Source: Marinobacter sp. NP-4(2019) (lineage in GTDB: Bacteria; Pseudomonadota; Gammaproteobacteria; Pseudomonadales; Oleiphilaceae). From it: a stretch of 64,000 nt of DNA. This document shows positions 16,214-25,584 of the stretch, piece after piece (within the stretch, counting starts at the first letter, position 1; the number at the start of each line of letters is the position of its first letter). The notes beneath the pieces were generated by a model that had not been told where the DNA came from, did no database searches, and saw only the letters and a list, made by a program, of their open reading frames with translations. The position numbers were made by a program, and so were the translations under genes. The DNA lies in the NCBI RefSeq assembly GCF_003994855.1, contig NZ_CP034142.1, positions 4,216,001 to 4,280,000 on the forward strand. The letters are read 5' to 3'.

Positions 16214-19200
16214 GGCTACCTCCCGGCACAGCGTCGTCATCCTGATCCTCATCGCAGGTCAGAGTGGATTCATGGTGACTCTTCAGGCGATGGCTGCCGG
16301 AGAGCTTGCGCAGGGCAACGTAGAACACCGGCGTCAGGAACAGCCCGAACAGGGTGACCCCGATCATGCCGGCAAACACGGCGGTGCCCAGCGCCTGCCG
16401 GACCTCCGCGCCAGCCCCGGTGGCCAGCACCAACGGCACCACAGCGGCAGTAAAGGTGATGGAGGTCATGATGATCGGCCGCAACCGCAGCCGGCAGGCC
16501 TCCAGTGCCGCTTCCACAACGCCGCGCCCCTGCAGCTCCAGCTCTCGGGCAAATTCCACGATCAGGATGGCATTCTTGCAGGCCAGGCCAATCAGCACCA
16601 CCAGTCCCACCTGAACGAAGATGTTGTTGTCGCCACCGCCAAACCACACGCCAATCAACGCCGAGAGCATACACATGGGCACAATCAGGATCACCGCCAA
16701 CGGCAGCGTCCAGCTCTCGTACAGCGCCGCCAGCACCAGAAATACCAGCAGGATGGAGAGCGGGAACACCACCAGCGCGGCGTTGCCCTGGGTGGCCTGC
16801 TGGTAACTCAGGTCCGTCCATTCGAAGTCCATGCCGGCGGGCAGTGTCTCGTCCGCCAGCGCGGTCAGAGCATCCATGGCCTGGGCCGAAGACAGCACCC
16901 GAGGGTCCGCCTCCCCGGCGATGTCCGCGGCAGGGTAGCCGTTGTAGCGCAACACCGGGTCCGGCCCGAAACTCTGGCGGATCTCCACCATGGAGCCGAT
17001 GGGCACCATTTCGCCCTGCTCGTTGCGGGTACGCAGCCGGGCAATGTCCTCAACGCTGTCGCGGTAGGGGGCATCCGCCTGGGCGATCACCTGCCAGGTA
17101 CGGCCAAAGCGGTTGAAGTCGTTGACGTAGGTGGAGCCCAGATAGGTCTGCAGGGTATCGAACAACTCTGTCAGCGGCACGCCCTGAGCCTTGGCCTTGA
17201 GCCGGTCTACTTCCGCATCCAGTTGCGGCACGTTCGCCTGGTAACTGGTAATCGGGAATCCCATACCCGGTGTCTGGCTGATCGCACCCTGGAACTGGTT
17301 CACTGCGTTCTGAAGGGCCCCGTAGCCGAGGTTGCCCCGATCTTCGATGAACAGCTGGTAGCCCGAGCCGTTGCCCAACCCCAGAATCGGAGGCGGCATG
17401 AAGGAGAAAGCAAAGCCTTCCTTCAGCCCGCTGATTTTCTGGTTGATCTGGGCATTGATCTCCCCGGCACTGAGGCTGCGCTCATCAAATGGCTTGAGGG
17501 GGAAGAACACCACCCCGGTGTTGGAGGTATTGGTGAACTGCAACGCGTTCAGACCGGGAAACGCCACGGCGTTGGCCACGCCTTCGGTTTCCATGGCGAT
17601 ATCGGTCACCTGCTGCAGGAGCTGGTCGGTACGCTCCAGGGATGCCCCTTCCGGCAGTTTCACCCCGGCCATCAGGTACAACTTGTCCTGGATCGGGATA
17701 AAGCCCGGCGGCACCGCCTTGAACATCAGCCCGGTGCCGGTCAGCAACAGCGCATAGACCACAAACACCGCTCCGCGCCGGCGCAGGGAGCGGGACACGC
17801 CGCCCTGGTATTTCTCGGCACTGGCATTGAAGAAGCGATTGAAGGGCCGGAACAGCCAGCCGAACAGGAAATCGATGCCTCTCTGCAGTCGGTCCTTGGG
17901 GGCACTGTGAGGTTTGAGTAGCATCGCCGCCATCGCCGGTGACAGGGTCAGCGAGTTAATGGTGGAAATCACCGTGGAAATGGCGATGGTCACCGCGAAC
18001 TGCCGGTAGAACTGACCAGTGACCCCGGACAGAAAGGCCATGGGGATAAACACCGCACACAGCACCAGACCGATGGCGATGATCGGGCCAGACACTTCCT
18101 TCATCGCCTGGTGAGCCGCCGCCAGCGGACTGCGGCCTTCCTCGATATTACGCTCGACGTTTTCCACCACCACAATGGCGTCGTCCACCACGATGCCGAT
18201 GGCCAATACCAGCCCGAACAGGGTCAGGGTGTTGATGGAGTAACCCAGCAGGTAGAGCGCACCGAAGGTGCCGATCACCGACACCGGTACCGCCAGCAGC
18301 GGGATGATGGAGGCACGCCAGGTCTGCAGGAACAGGGTGACCACCAATACCACCAGCAACACCGCTTCCAGCAACGTGGCCACCACCGCCTTGATGGAGT
18401 CACTGACGAAGATGGTGGTGTCATACACCGCTTCGTACTCGACACCCGCAGGGAAGCGGGTGGCCAGTTCGTCCATGGTGTCGATCACCTCTTGGCGGAT
18501 GTTCAGGGCGTTGGCTCCCGGGGCCTGGAACACACCAATAGCCACGGCGTCCTTACCATCGAGCTGGGAGCGCAGAGTGTAATCGCCGGCGCCCATCTCC
18601 AGCCGGGCCACGTCTTCCAGCCGCAGGATTTCGCCGTTGTCGCCGCGTTTGAGCACGATGTTGCCGAATTCTTCCACGGTTTCCAGCCGACCACGGGCGT
18701 TGATCAGGGTCAGGAAGTCGCTGTCCGGCACCGGTTCGGCACCGATCTGACCAGCGGATACCTGCACGTTCTGCTCACGCATGGCGCGGACCACGTCGCT
18801 GGCGGTCAGGCCGCGGGCGGCAATCCGGTCCGGATCCAACCAGGCGCGCATGGCGTAGTCACCGCCGCCAAAGATCTGGGCATCCCCTACCCCCTGGATA
18901 CGGGCCAGCTGATCCCGTACATGCAGCCGGGCGTAGTTGCGCAGGTACAGGGTGTCGTAGGTGCCGTCCGGCGATGTCAGGTGGACCACCATCAGGAAGG
19001 TCGGGGACTGCTTCTGGGTAGTCACGCCCTGGCGGCGCACCTCCTCCGGCAGTCGCGCCTGTGCCTGGCTGACCCGATTCTGCACCCGCACCGTGGCGTC
19101 CTCCGCATCCGTGCCGGGGCGGAAGGTGACGGTCATCTGCAGGACGCCATCAGAGCCGGCCACGGACTTGAAGTACATCATGTCCTCAACACCGCTGATG

Positions 19201-19409
19201 GCTTCCTCCAGCGGCGTTGCCACGGTTTCTGCAATCTCCTTGGGGTTGGCGCCGGGATAGACCGTGCGCACCACCACCGACGGCGGTACCACTTCCGGGT
19301 ACTCACTGACCGGCAGGTTGGGTATGGAGATCAACCCGATGGCAAGAATGATAATGGACAGCACCGCCGCGAAAATCGGCCGGTCCACAAAGAAGCGGGA
19401 AACATTCAT
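16206..19409 (-). CDS. RND multidrug efflux transporter (HAE1 family, MexF-like)
   Basis: Inner-membrane proton-driven drug pump of 1067 residues, the usual size, with 12 transmembrane segments and two large periplasmic loops. It begins MNVSRFFVDRPIFAAVLSI, the HAE1 signature. The proton-relay Asp pair is in TM4 (IGIVVDDAIVVVEN, Asp409 and Asp410), and the PGFIPIQDK block precedes the second porter domain. MexF/OqxB-like proteins export chloramphenicol, quinolones and similar compounds; the actual substrates here are unknown. It overlaps the adaptor gene start-to-stop by 4 nt and the channel gene by 8 nt. Confidence 0.95.
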   Translation of the reverse strand: MNVSRFFVDRPIFAAVLSIIILAIGLISIPNLPVSEYPEVVPPSVVVRTVYPGANPKEIAETVATPLEEAISGVEDMMYFKSVAGSDGVLQMTVTFRPGTDAEDATVRVQNRVSQAQARLPEEVRRQGVTTQKQSPTFLMVVHLTSPDGTYDTLYLRNYARLHVRDQLARIQGVGDAQIFGGGDYAMRAWLDPDRIAARGLTASDVVRAMREQNVQVSAGQIGAEPVPDSDFLTLINARGRLETVEEFGNIVLKRGDNGEILRLEDVARLEMGAGDYTLRSQLDGKDAVAIGVFQAPGANALNIRQEVIDTMDELATRFPAGVEYEAVYDTTIFVSDSIKAVVATLLEAVLLVVLVVTLFLQTWRASIIPLLAVPVSVIGTFGALYLLGYSINTLTLFGLVLAIGIVVDDAIVVVENVERNIEEGRSPLAAAHQAMKEVSGPIIAIGLVLCAVFIPMAFLSGVTGQFYRQFAVTIAISTVISTINSLTLSPAMAAMLLKPHSAPKDRLQRGIDFLFGWLFRPFNRFFNASAEKYQGGVSRSLRRRGAVFVVYALLLTGTGLMFKAVPPGFIPIQDKLYLMAGVKLPEGASLERTDQLLQQVTDIAMETEGVANAVAFPGLNALQFTNTSNTGVVFFPLKPFDERSLSAGEINAQINQKISGLKEGFAFSFMPPPILGLGNGSGYQLFIEDRGNLGYGALQNAVNQFQGAISQTPGMGFPITSYQANVPQLDAEVDRLKAKAQGVPLTELFDTLQTYLGSTYVNDFNRFGRTWQVIAQADAPYRDSVEDIARLRTRNEQGEMVPIGSMVEIRQSFGPDPVLRYNGYPAADIAGEADPRVLSSAQAMDALTALADETLPAGMDFEWTDLSYQQATQGNAALVVFPLSILLVFLVLAALYESWTLPLAVILIVPMCMLSALIGVWFGGGDNNIFVQVGLVVLIGLACKNAILIVEFARELELQGRGVVEAALEACRLRLRPIIMTSITFTAAVVPLVLATGAGAEVRQALGTAVFAGMIGVTLFGLFLTPVFYVALRKLSGSHRLKSHHESTLTCDEDQDDDAVPGGSHA

Positions 19410-20599
19410 TGCGCTGACTCCCCGGCCGCTGCAACTGCGGGACCCTGAATGGCATCAGGTTCACTCATGGCCACCAGGTTTGGATTGACCTCCATGCCAG
19501 CGCCAAACACCTTCTGCACACCGTTGATGATCACCCGGTCACCGCTGTTGAGGCCTTCGCGGATCACCAGTAGATCCTCCACCTGACGACCGGTGGTCAC
19601 CTGCCGGGGCGCAACCCGGTTGTCGTCATCCACCACGTAGACGTATCGGCGGTCCTGATCAGTCAGTACCGCCTTGCGGTTCACCAGCAGCGCCTGGTCC
19701 AGCTCGGCCACCGGCATTTCCACCCGGGCAAACTGGCCGGGTTTGATCCGGCCATCCGGATTGCCTAACACGGCACGGTATTGCAGGGTGCCGGTACCCG
19801 GGTTCAGCCGGTTATCGACAAAATCCAGCAAGCCCTGGTATTGGTGGCCGTTGTCGCCCAGGGCGATACGCACACTGTGGGGCTGGTCATTGGCCAACAG
19901 CTGCTGGCTACTGAACGCGGCCTGCTCATCGGCCTCGAAATAAACGTGCACCGGGTCCACCGACACCACTGTAGTGAGCAGGGTCTGGTCCGCGTTGGCC
20001 AGGTTGCCACGGGTTACCAGCGCCCGACCGGTACGGCCACTGACCGGGGCGGTGACCCGGGTGTATTCCAGGTCCAGTTCCGCTGTGTCCAGTGCCGCCC
20101 GGGCGGCTTCCACCCGGGCCCGGGCACTCATCAGTGCAGCATTACGCTGGTCGTACTCCTCCCGTGAAATGGCCCGGCTCTCCAACAGTGTCTTGGCGCG
20201 GCCGGCTTCACTCCTGGCCAGTTCCAGTTGGCTCCTCGCCAACGACAGGTCGGCGCGGGCCGCCTGCGCCCGGGCCTGATAGGGCCTGGGGTCGATCTGG
20301 AACAGCAAGTCACCGGCCTGCACCAATGCGCCTTCCTCAAAAGCCACCTCGTGAATGTAGCCGCTGACCCGCGGTCGCAGGTCCACGGTTTCCGGTGCAG
20401 CCACGCGGCCGGTGAAGGACTCCCAGAGGGTAACCGGCTCCACAATGACTTCCGCCACATCCACCTCCGGCGGTGGCGGCATCGCCATCGCTTCGTCGCT
20501 TTGTGCCTCGCAGCCGGCCAGCAACACGGTGAGCATCACCAGCGCCGGGCCCAATGCCCGGACTGGTCCGTTGAAGTTTTTTCCGGTCAGACGTTCCAT
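19406..20599 (-). CDS. RND efflux periplasmic adaptor (membrane fusion) lipoprotein
   Basis: Links the RND pump to the outer-membrane channel. The 397-residue product has a lipobox (LVMLTVLLAGCEAQS), a barrel-sandwich hybrid split by an alpha-hairpin (GYIHEVAFEEGALVQAGDLL, then long Ala-rich helices, then VTAPVSGRTGRALVTRGNL), and a C-terminal membrane-proximal domain (RVIINGVQKVFGAGM). The start ATG 20599 has GAGGAA upstream; the extra 17 in-frame residues to 20650 look non-coding. It is the first gene of the pump operon. The AraC gene is divergent, so regulation across the 277-nt gap is likely. Confidence 0.93.
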   Translation of the reverse strand: MERLTGKNFNGPVRALGPALVMLTVLLAGCEAQSDEAMAMPPPPEVDVAEVIVEPVTLWESFTGRVAAPETVDLRPRVSGYIHEVAFEEGALVQAGDLLFQIDPRPYQARAQAARADLSLARSQLELARSEAGRAKTLLESRAISREEYDQRNAALMSARARVEAARAALDTAELDLEYTRVTAPVSGRTGRALVTRGNLANADQTLLTTVVSVDPVHVYFEADEQAAFSSQQLLANDQPHSVRIALGDNGHQYQGLLDFVDNRLNPGTGTLQYRAVLGNPDGRIKPGQFARVEMPVAELDQALLVNRKAVLTDQDRRYVYVVDDDNRVAPRQVTTGRQVEDLLVIREGLNSGDRVIINGVQKVFGAGMEVNPNLVAMSEPDAIQGPAVAAAGESAQ

Positions 20600-20876
20600 G
20601 GTTCCTCGCTCCGTCGTCAGGGACGCCTTGTGAGCGTTCCCGTTAGTCAAGAGATCTGGTCAGATCGCTTGTTAGGTCGGTTGGGGTGGAGGTATTTCGA
20701 CATGAAAGGGTATATTTCAGTCCCTCTTCCCCGATTGGTCGTCTAACATAAGGAGTCTTGAGTCCGGGAGGATATCGGGTTACTGCGGGAAGCTTGCCTG
20801 ATTCTGCAGATGAGACCTGAATGCCATACAGTTCAGGTTGCAAAGGATTATACTGCCGCGAAAGGGAGACGCGACG

Positions 20877-21836
20877 ATGACTGCTACCATTCCAGAGGTT
20901 GCCACCAACCTCATGCCGAACCTTCAGCAACAGTTGGCCCTGGTCGCCAGCCGATGGACAAAGCAGCAGGGCATACAGAGTTCCGCCATTGACGGCGTGG
21001 AGCTGATTCGTTGCGATCAACCATCCAGTTGTGGCTCGTCCGTCTACGAGCCGTCCCTGTGTTTCGTGATTCAGGGCACCAAGAACATTCTGCTGGGCGA
21101 CCGGGAAATCACTTATGATCCGCTCACTTATCTGGCCAGCTCCGTTCACCTGCCGGTGCTGGGCAGAATTCTCGACGCAAGCCCGGAACGCCCTTACCTG
21201 GCGGTGAAACTGACCGTGGATCCACAGGAGGTGGCTGATCTGGTACTGGAACTGGGCGACAAGGCACCGTCGCTGGACCCACATGGCCCTTGCCCGGCAG
21301 TGGAGTGTGGCCTATGCATCACTTACATGGATGAACTGATGCAGGGCGCACTATACCGGCTACTGAGCCTGCTGGATTCTCCCGGGGACATTCCCATACT
21401 CGCGCCACTGGCACGCCGGGAAATCATCTACCGAGCACTGATCGGCGAAATGGGCTCACGCATGCGCAAGTTCGCGGCCGTCGATTCTCAATCACACCGG
21501 ATTTCCACAGTCATCTCGGCGCTGAAGGATCACTATTCGGAGCCATTGCGTATTCGCGAACTGGCGGAAGCCGCCAACATGAGCGAATCAACCCTGTACC
21601 ACAGCTTCAAACAAGTGACCCGCATGTCACCCCTGCAATTCCAGAAGAAACTGCGCCTTCACGAAGCCCGGCGACTAATGCTTGCCGAAGGCCTGGAAGC
21701 CGCCACCGCCAGCTATCGGGTGGGCTACGAGAGCCCTTCCCACTTCAGCCGGGAGTACAGCCGTCTGTTCGGCGCACCACCGAAGGCAGACGTTACCTCC
21801 CTGCGCGGCGAGAGCAGTGCGCCCGAGCCCGTGTGA
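20877..21836 (+). CDS. AraC family regulator, AraC_N type
   Basis: The product of 319 residues has an N-terminal cupin-like AraC_N domain (SLCFVIQGTKNILLGDREI, then YLASSVHLPVLGRIL) and a C-terminal double helix-turn-helix (LRIRELAEAANMSESTLYHS and ATASYRVGYESPSHFSREYS, the second AraC signature). ATG 20877 follows GGGAG; an in-frame Met 13 codons upstream is less well placed. It is divergent from the RND operon and is its likely regulator, as for other pumps in this family. The ligand is unknown. It could alternatively respond to an aldehyde or aromatic, as other AraC_N members do. Confidence 0.9.
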   Translation: MTATIPEVATNLMPNLQQQLALVASRWTKQQGIQSSAIDGVELIRCDQPSSCGSSVYEPSLCFVIQGTKNILLGDREITYDPLTYLASSVHLPVLGRILDASPERPYLAVKLTVDPQEVADLVLELGDKAPSLDPHGPCPAVECGLCITYMDELMQGALYRLLSLLDSPGDIPILAPLARREIIYRALIGEMGSRMRKFAAVDSQSHRISTVISALKDHYSEPLRIRELAEAANMSESTLYHSFKQVTRMSPLQFQKKLRLHEARRLMLAEGLEAATASYRVGYESPSHFSREYSRLFGAPPKADVTSLRGESSAPEPV

Positions 21837-21852
21837 ATAACCGGGCCGCGAC

Positions 21853-23937
21853 TCACGCGTAAAACAACAGCGGCACAAAGGCCACCAGCACCAGGGATAT
21901 TCCCATGGCAATCAGCGGCATGATGATGCGTTCATGTCGCTGATAGAAGGTGCCACCTTCCTGCTGTGCCGCCAACACTTCCGCTTCGCCAACGACCTGC
22001 CGGGTCAACAGGTGGTTCAGCGCGACCGGCGGGCTCAGGTAGCCCAGTTCGAAGGCCACCAGGGTCACCATCCAGAAGTGGATGGGGTGTATCCCGCTGC
22101 TGTAGGCGATGGTGGACACCGTGGCGGTGACCAGGATAACGGCGCCGAAAGCGTCCATGATCATGCCTAGGACCACCAGGATGACGACCATCAGCAGCAT
22201 CGCGGACCAGGCGCTGTCGAAGGCCTGGGGGAAGGCTTCCATGATCTGGGAACGTTCGATCACTCCGCCGATGCTCACCGACAGGCCCAGCAATAACAGC
22301 AAGGCACCGATCTCGGAGGTGGTGTCGTTGGTGGCCGAACGAAGGCTGCTCTCCAGGCCCTGGTGGGATTGCCCCTCACTGGCGCGACCGGCTGTCTTCT
22401 TCAGGGTCACATGCTCAAACAGCAGTATCGCCAGCATGATCACCGGCAGCAGTCGCGGCGCCGAGAATTCGTCCATTCGTACGTCCAGGGCAAAGCGGTA
22501 CAGCAACACCACACCGGCAATCACCAGGGCATAGGGAATCAACGGTCGCAGAGCCTGCAGCATGGCCGGGAAGGCTTCCGAGGACGGTGCCAGGTTGAAG
22601 CTGCTCTGGCGATTAACCGTCATCGCCACAGTCATGAACATCATGGCGGTTAGCACAAACACCCAGATGCCCCAACCAAACAGTTCGTCAGTGGTGACTT
22701 CCCGGTTGAGGTAGGCGATCACCACCACCAGCAGGCAGGGGCGCAGCACCACCCCCAATGATCCGGACATGGCAGTGGCGGCCAGGGCCAGATGCCGGCG
22801 GGCACCGGCGGCACGCAGCTCGCTGTATATCACCGCCCCCGCGGCAATAACAAAAATGCCGGAAGCACCAGTGTAGGCAGTGGGCACCGCCGCCACCAGA
22901 ACAGCAACCACGGCCAGCATCTCCGGCGGCATCCGCCAAGGGCGGAATACGTTGAAGACCAGAGTCGCCAGCCAGGTCTGCTTGAGCATCATCCCCACCC
23001 AGACGTAGAGCCCGACATTGAGGAACATGTCCGCAAGCTCCATCATCTTGCCGAGATAGATACCGATGCCGGAGGCGTGCCCGATCAGCACGAAATAGGT
23101 GCCGGAAATCAGGCACATCACCGTATACAGCGGCACCGCAAGGAACGCTTTGTTGAAGCGGCCACCGTCGCGCAGATCATCGGGCATGCGGAACAATCGA
23201 TACAGGCTGGCCAGGGTGAGGCAGGCAAAACCGATAATCCAAAGGTTATGGAGAAGCAGAGCCTCCGCCGACATGGTGGTATCACTGCCCATGCTTGATT
23301 GCCGGAAGATCACACTGGAGCCCAGCAACATTGCATTGGCGATAGTCTGCAGAGCGTGGGATACGGTGTAATCAAGCCGGGTTTCCATCGCCCGCATGGC
23401 GATATGGTGGCGGCTGAGGGTCGCGGTCACCGCACACAGCATCACCAGAACCACCAGGATATATCGCTGGGACTCCAACCCGAACGCGATCAGATCGGCT
23501 ACGAACAACTCGACCGCCCGGTAGGCTTTTACGCCGGGGGTCAACTTGTCCTTCAGGCTCTCATAACTGGCGAAGCTGGCCTGGCAGTCTGCCACCGACC
23601 GCTCGATGGCAAGGCGGACATCCGCCGGGTCTTTCTCCTGTTCCCCGAGCAGCGCCGCCATGGGATTGTCCGAGCCACCCGATTCGGAAAGCTCCTGCTG
23701 GATCGCGGCCTCAATGTCCCGGTTGGGATCGCAGGTCGGCTGAACCGGGTCGACGCGGAGCTTGTAGTAGCCACCCCACATCTGCTCCCCTGCCCGCAGC
23801 ATCTGGTTGTGAATGTCGCTGCTGGTGGAAAACAGCACCACCGCCAGCAACAGTAAACAAGCCGGCAGAGAGGAAAACCACTCCAGCCTGGTACGACGAA
23901 AACCCACTTGTGACATAACAGCGCGACCTGAAGCCAT
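21853..23937 (-). CDS. TRAP transporter permease, DctM-type with N-terminal extra domain
   Basis: The multi-pass membrane protein of 694 residues is longer than a DctM subunit (about 430). The C-terminal two thirds show the DctM layout with a repeated aliphatic pattern (AAVPTAYTGASGIFVIAAGA, and MDAFGAVILVTATVSTIAY, then HFWMVTLVAFELGYLSPPVA). The N-terminal third has a first transmembrane helix, a periplasmic loop with acidic and Cys residues, and further helices that may stand in for the small DctQ subunit. No separate DctQ gene is present, which supports a fusion. ATG 23937 lies 5 nt after the upstream stop; ATG 23916 is an alternative start. Confidence 0.85.
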   Translation of the reverse strand: MASGRAVMSQVGFRRTRLEWFSSLPACLLLLAVVLFSTSSDIHNQMLRAGEQMWGGYYKLRVDPVQPTCDPNRDIEAAIQQELSESGGSDNPMAALLGEQEKDPADVRLAIERSVADCQASFASYESLKDKLTPGVKAYRAVELFVADLIAFGLESQRYILVVLVMLCAVTATLSRHHIAMRAMETRLDYTVSHALQTIANAMLLGSSVIFRQSSMGSDTTMSAEALLLHNLWIIGFACLTLASLYRLFRMPDDLRDGGRFNKAFLAVPLYTVMCLISGTYFVLIGHASGIGIYLGKMMELADMFLNVGLYVWVGMMLKQTWLATLVFNVFRPWRMPPEMLAVVAVLVAAVPTAYTGASGIFVIAAGAVIYSELRAAGARRHLALAATAMSGSLGVVLRPCLLVVVIAYLNREVTTDELFGWGIWVFVLTAMMFMTVAMTVNRQSSFNLAPSSEAFPAMLQALRPLIPYALVIAGVVLLYRFALDVRMDEFSAPRLLPVIMLAILLFEHVTLKKTAGRASEGQSHQGLESSLRSATNDTTSEIGALLLLLGLSVSIGGVIERSQIMEAFPQAFDSAWSAMLLMVVILVVLGMIMDAFGAVILVTATVSTIAYSSGIHPIHFWMVTLVAFELGYLSPPVALNHLLTRQVVGEAEVLAAQQEGGTFYQRHERIIMPLIAMGISLVLVAFVPLLFYA

Positions 23938-23942
23938 GGGCG

Positions 23943-25004
23943 TTACAACAAACCATCCAGATCCATGGTTTCAACGTCCTCTTCTTCGTCCCAGAAGGTA
24001 CCCAACTGTCCCAGGGGAGTTCGATGGCCTTGATTCTCAACCCACATGCGATCGGAAATGGCCACGATCATCTGTGTCGCCATGGCATCGACAAAAGCCC
24101 AGTCCTCGTTCGGGGGTGTTTCCTCAATGGATTCGGCGTGACGGCGGATCACATCACGCAGGCGCTCATTGTCACCCTTGTTCATCGCTGCAATCGCGTG
24201 AAACACATGGCTGATGCGGACACCCACCTGTTCACCCTGCCGATCGGAGATTTCCAGCCGTTCAAAGGCGTTCTCGCCCTCAGGCATGGCACCCGGAATC
24301 ATTGCCCAGATGGTCGCCCGCAGTGCCATCGGCGCTCCCCACCACTTTTCGTTATCCAGGCAGCTGGTTGCCCTGCCAACCACGGAGCCCACATTCTTGG
24401 GCACACCAATGGAGGACGTGGACTGAATTTCGGCGTTCAGAGCCTGAAGCCCTGACAACAGGCCCGCCATGTAGATGAATTCGTCCATGTCGTCATCGAA
24501 GTCCGGGCACTCGCCATTACCGGGCTCGCCATAGAAAGCATTATGATGCTGCCAGCTGCGGAAATAACGTTTCGCCGCCAGGGCGTGGGCACGTTTCTGG
24601 CGAATCATCGCATCTTCAGCGGCATCACCGTCCATGGCACCCAAAGCGGCCAGCCCAGTCAGTTCATGTTCACGGGCCTGCTCATCGGCGCAGCCCGCGG
24701 CTGACAGATATAGCATCACGGCAATCTGGTCCGGCTCACTGGTTACCCGACCGAACGACATCAACAACGGAGCGGTCGCCTCACTCATGGCACAGCCCAT
24801 GGCCAAGTCATCGGTGCTCAGCAGGTAAGGCACCGTATGGTTGCGCGAGAACCCCTGAAGGACATCACCGGTGGTCTTGTAGATCATGTGGTTCACGACG
24901 CCGCACCCGCTCAAGGCAACGCTGGCAACCACCGCTGCAGTCACACCACGCAGTTTTGCCATTGCTGGCAACCACTGCCCTGTCGCTTTCTGGAAACGTT
25001 TCAT
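23943..25004 (-). CDS. TRAP-associated TatT-like lipoprotein
   Basis: The product of 353 residues has a lipoprotein signal (VVASVALSGCGVVNHM). A helical, repeat-like body follows, with repeated A-x-x-Y/F-x-x-A features (HALAAKRYFRSWQHHNAF; FHAIAAMNKGDNERLRDV). This matches TatT, the tetratricopeptide lipoprotein that pairs with TRAP solute-binding proteins (family assignment from memory and context). ATG 25004 (reverse strand) is preferred, since the lipobox then falls at a normal distance. The permease gene starts 5 nt after its stop, so the two form an operon. Confidence 0.75.
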   Translation of the reverse strand: MKRFQKATGQWLPAMAKLRGVTAAVVASVALSGCGVVNHMIYKTTGDVLQGFSRNHTVPYLLSTDDLAMGCAMSEATAPLLMSFGRVTSEPDQIAVMLYLSAAGCADEQAREHELTGLAALGAMDGDAAEDAMIRQKRAHALAAKRYFRSWQHHNAFYGEPGNGECPDFDDDMDEFIYMAGLLSGLQALNAEIQSTSSIGVPKNVGSVVGRATSCLDNEKWWGAPMALRATIWAMIPGAMPEGENAFERLEISDRQGEQVGVRISHVFHAIAAMNKGDNERLRDVIRRHAESIEETPPNEDWAFVDAMATQMIVAISDRMWVENQGHRTPLGQLGTFWDEEEDVETMDLDGLL

Positions 25005-25070
25005 AACTTCCGCACCTTCTTTTATTGTTTTCAGAGCCAATCGGGCCGCCTGGACCACCGCCTGCGAATC

Positions 25071-25085
25071 GTTACAATTTGTAAC
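25071..25085. promoter_or_regulatory. 15-bp perfect palindrome upstream of the TatT-like gene
   Basis: GTTACAA-T-TTGTAAC lies about 65 nt upstream of the TatT-like start and about 185 nt upstream of the HU gene. It is a good candidate operator for an unidentified dimeric regulator. Confidence 0.45.
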
Positions 25086-25176
25086 CGGGCTCGCATTATG
25101 GCGGACAACCCCCTGTTTTTATGAGAACCGCACCGCAAATGGGAACGGCAAAACCTGTTCCTTCATCCTCACGGGT

Positions 25177-25205
25177 TTGCACATTGGCGCCGAACCCACT
25201 ATAGA
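25177..25205 (+). promoter_or_regulatory. Sigma70-like promoter of the HU gene
   Basis: TTGCAC (25177-25182), 17-nt spacer, TATAGA (25200-25205). It places a transcription start about 55 nt before ATG 25270. Confidence 0.6.
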
Positions 25206-25269
25206 TTTGTTCAGCCTGCGGCTGGCTTGCCGCCGGTGTGACACCAAAAACGACAATAAGGAGTACCCG

Positions 25270-25542
25270 ATGCGCAAACCCGAACTGGCAGCCGCCATTG
25301 CCGACAAAACCGGCCTGACCCGCGAGAAAGCCAGCGAAGTCATTACCGCCTTCACTGACCAGATCTCAGCGGCAGCCTCCAGAGGCGAAGACACCACGCT
25401 GATCGGATTCGGCACGTTCAGTATCCGCACTCGCGACGCCCGCGACGGGCGTAACCCCCAGACCGGAGCCACCATCAAGATTCCTGCCAGCAAGACCGTC
25501 GGGTTCAAAGCCGGCAAGTCACTGAAAGAGGCGGTGAGCTAA
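25270..25542 (+). CDS. HU family DNA-binding protein
   Basis: Small histone-like dimer that bends and compacts DNA. The product of 90 residues is the standard length. It opens with the helical MRKPELAAAIADKTGLTR and ends in the beta-arm region with IGFGTFSIRTRDARDGRNPQ (arm signature GRNPQTG) and IPASKTVGFKAGK. ATAAGGAGT lies 5-6 nt before ATG 25270. It has its own promoter and terminator and sits on the opposite strand between two parts of the TRAP system, apparently as an independent unit. Whether it is the main HU or a paralogue cannot be told here. Confidence 0.95.
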   Translation: MRKPELAAAIADKTGLTREKASEVITAFTDQISAAASRGEDTTLIGFGTFSIRTRDARDGRNPQTGATIKIPASKTVGFKAGKSLKEAVS

Positions 25543-25549
25543 GCTGACC

Positions 25550-25569
25550 AGGCCCGCTGGTGCGGGCCT
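25550..25569 (+). terminator. Hairpin terminator of the HU gene
   Basis: AGGCCCGC (25550-25557) pairs with GCGGGCCT (25562-25569). Only a short pyrimidine run (TTCCCTCCT) follows, so the terminator is strong in stem but weak in U content. Confidence 0.6.
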
Positions 25570-25584
25570 TCCCTCCTAATCCTC

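Noticed and set aside
16194..17921. Long open frame antisense to the RND transporter gene (575 codons)
   Set aside because: It is a shadow of the GC-rich transporter gene on the opposite strand. The composition is rich in His, Gln and Gly with no start signal, and the true gene has full family motifs.
18111..19448. Long open frame antisense to the 5' part of the transporter gene (445 codons)
   Set aside because: Same reason: it mirrors a well-supported gene and has no recognisable domain.
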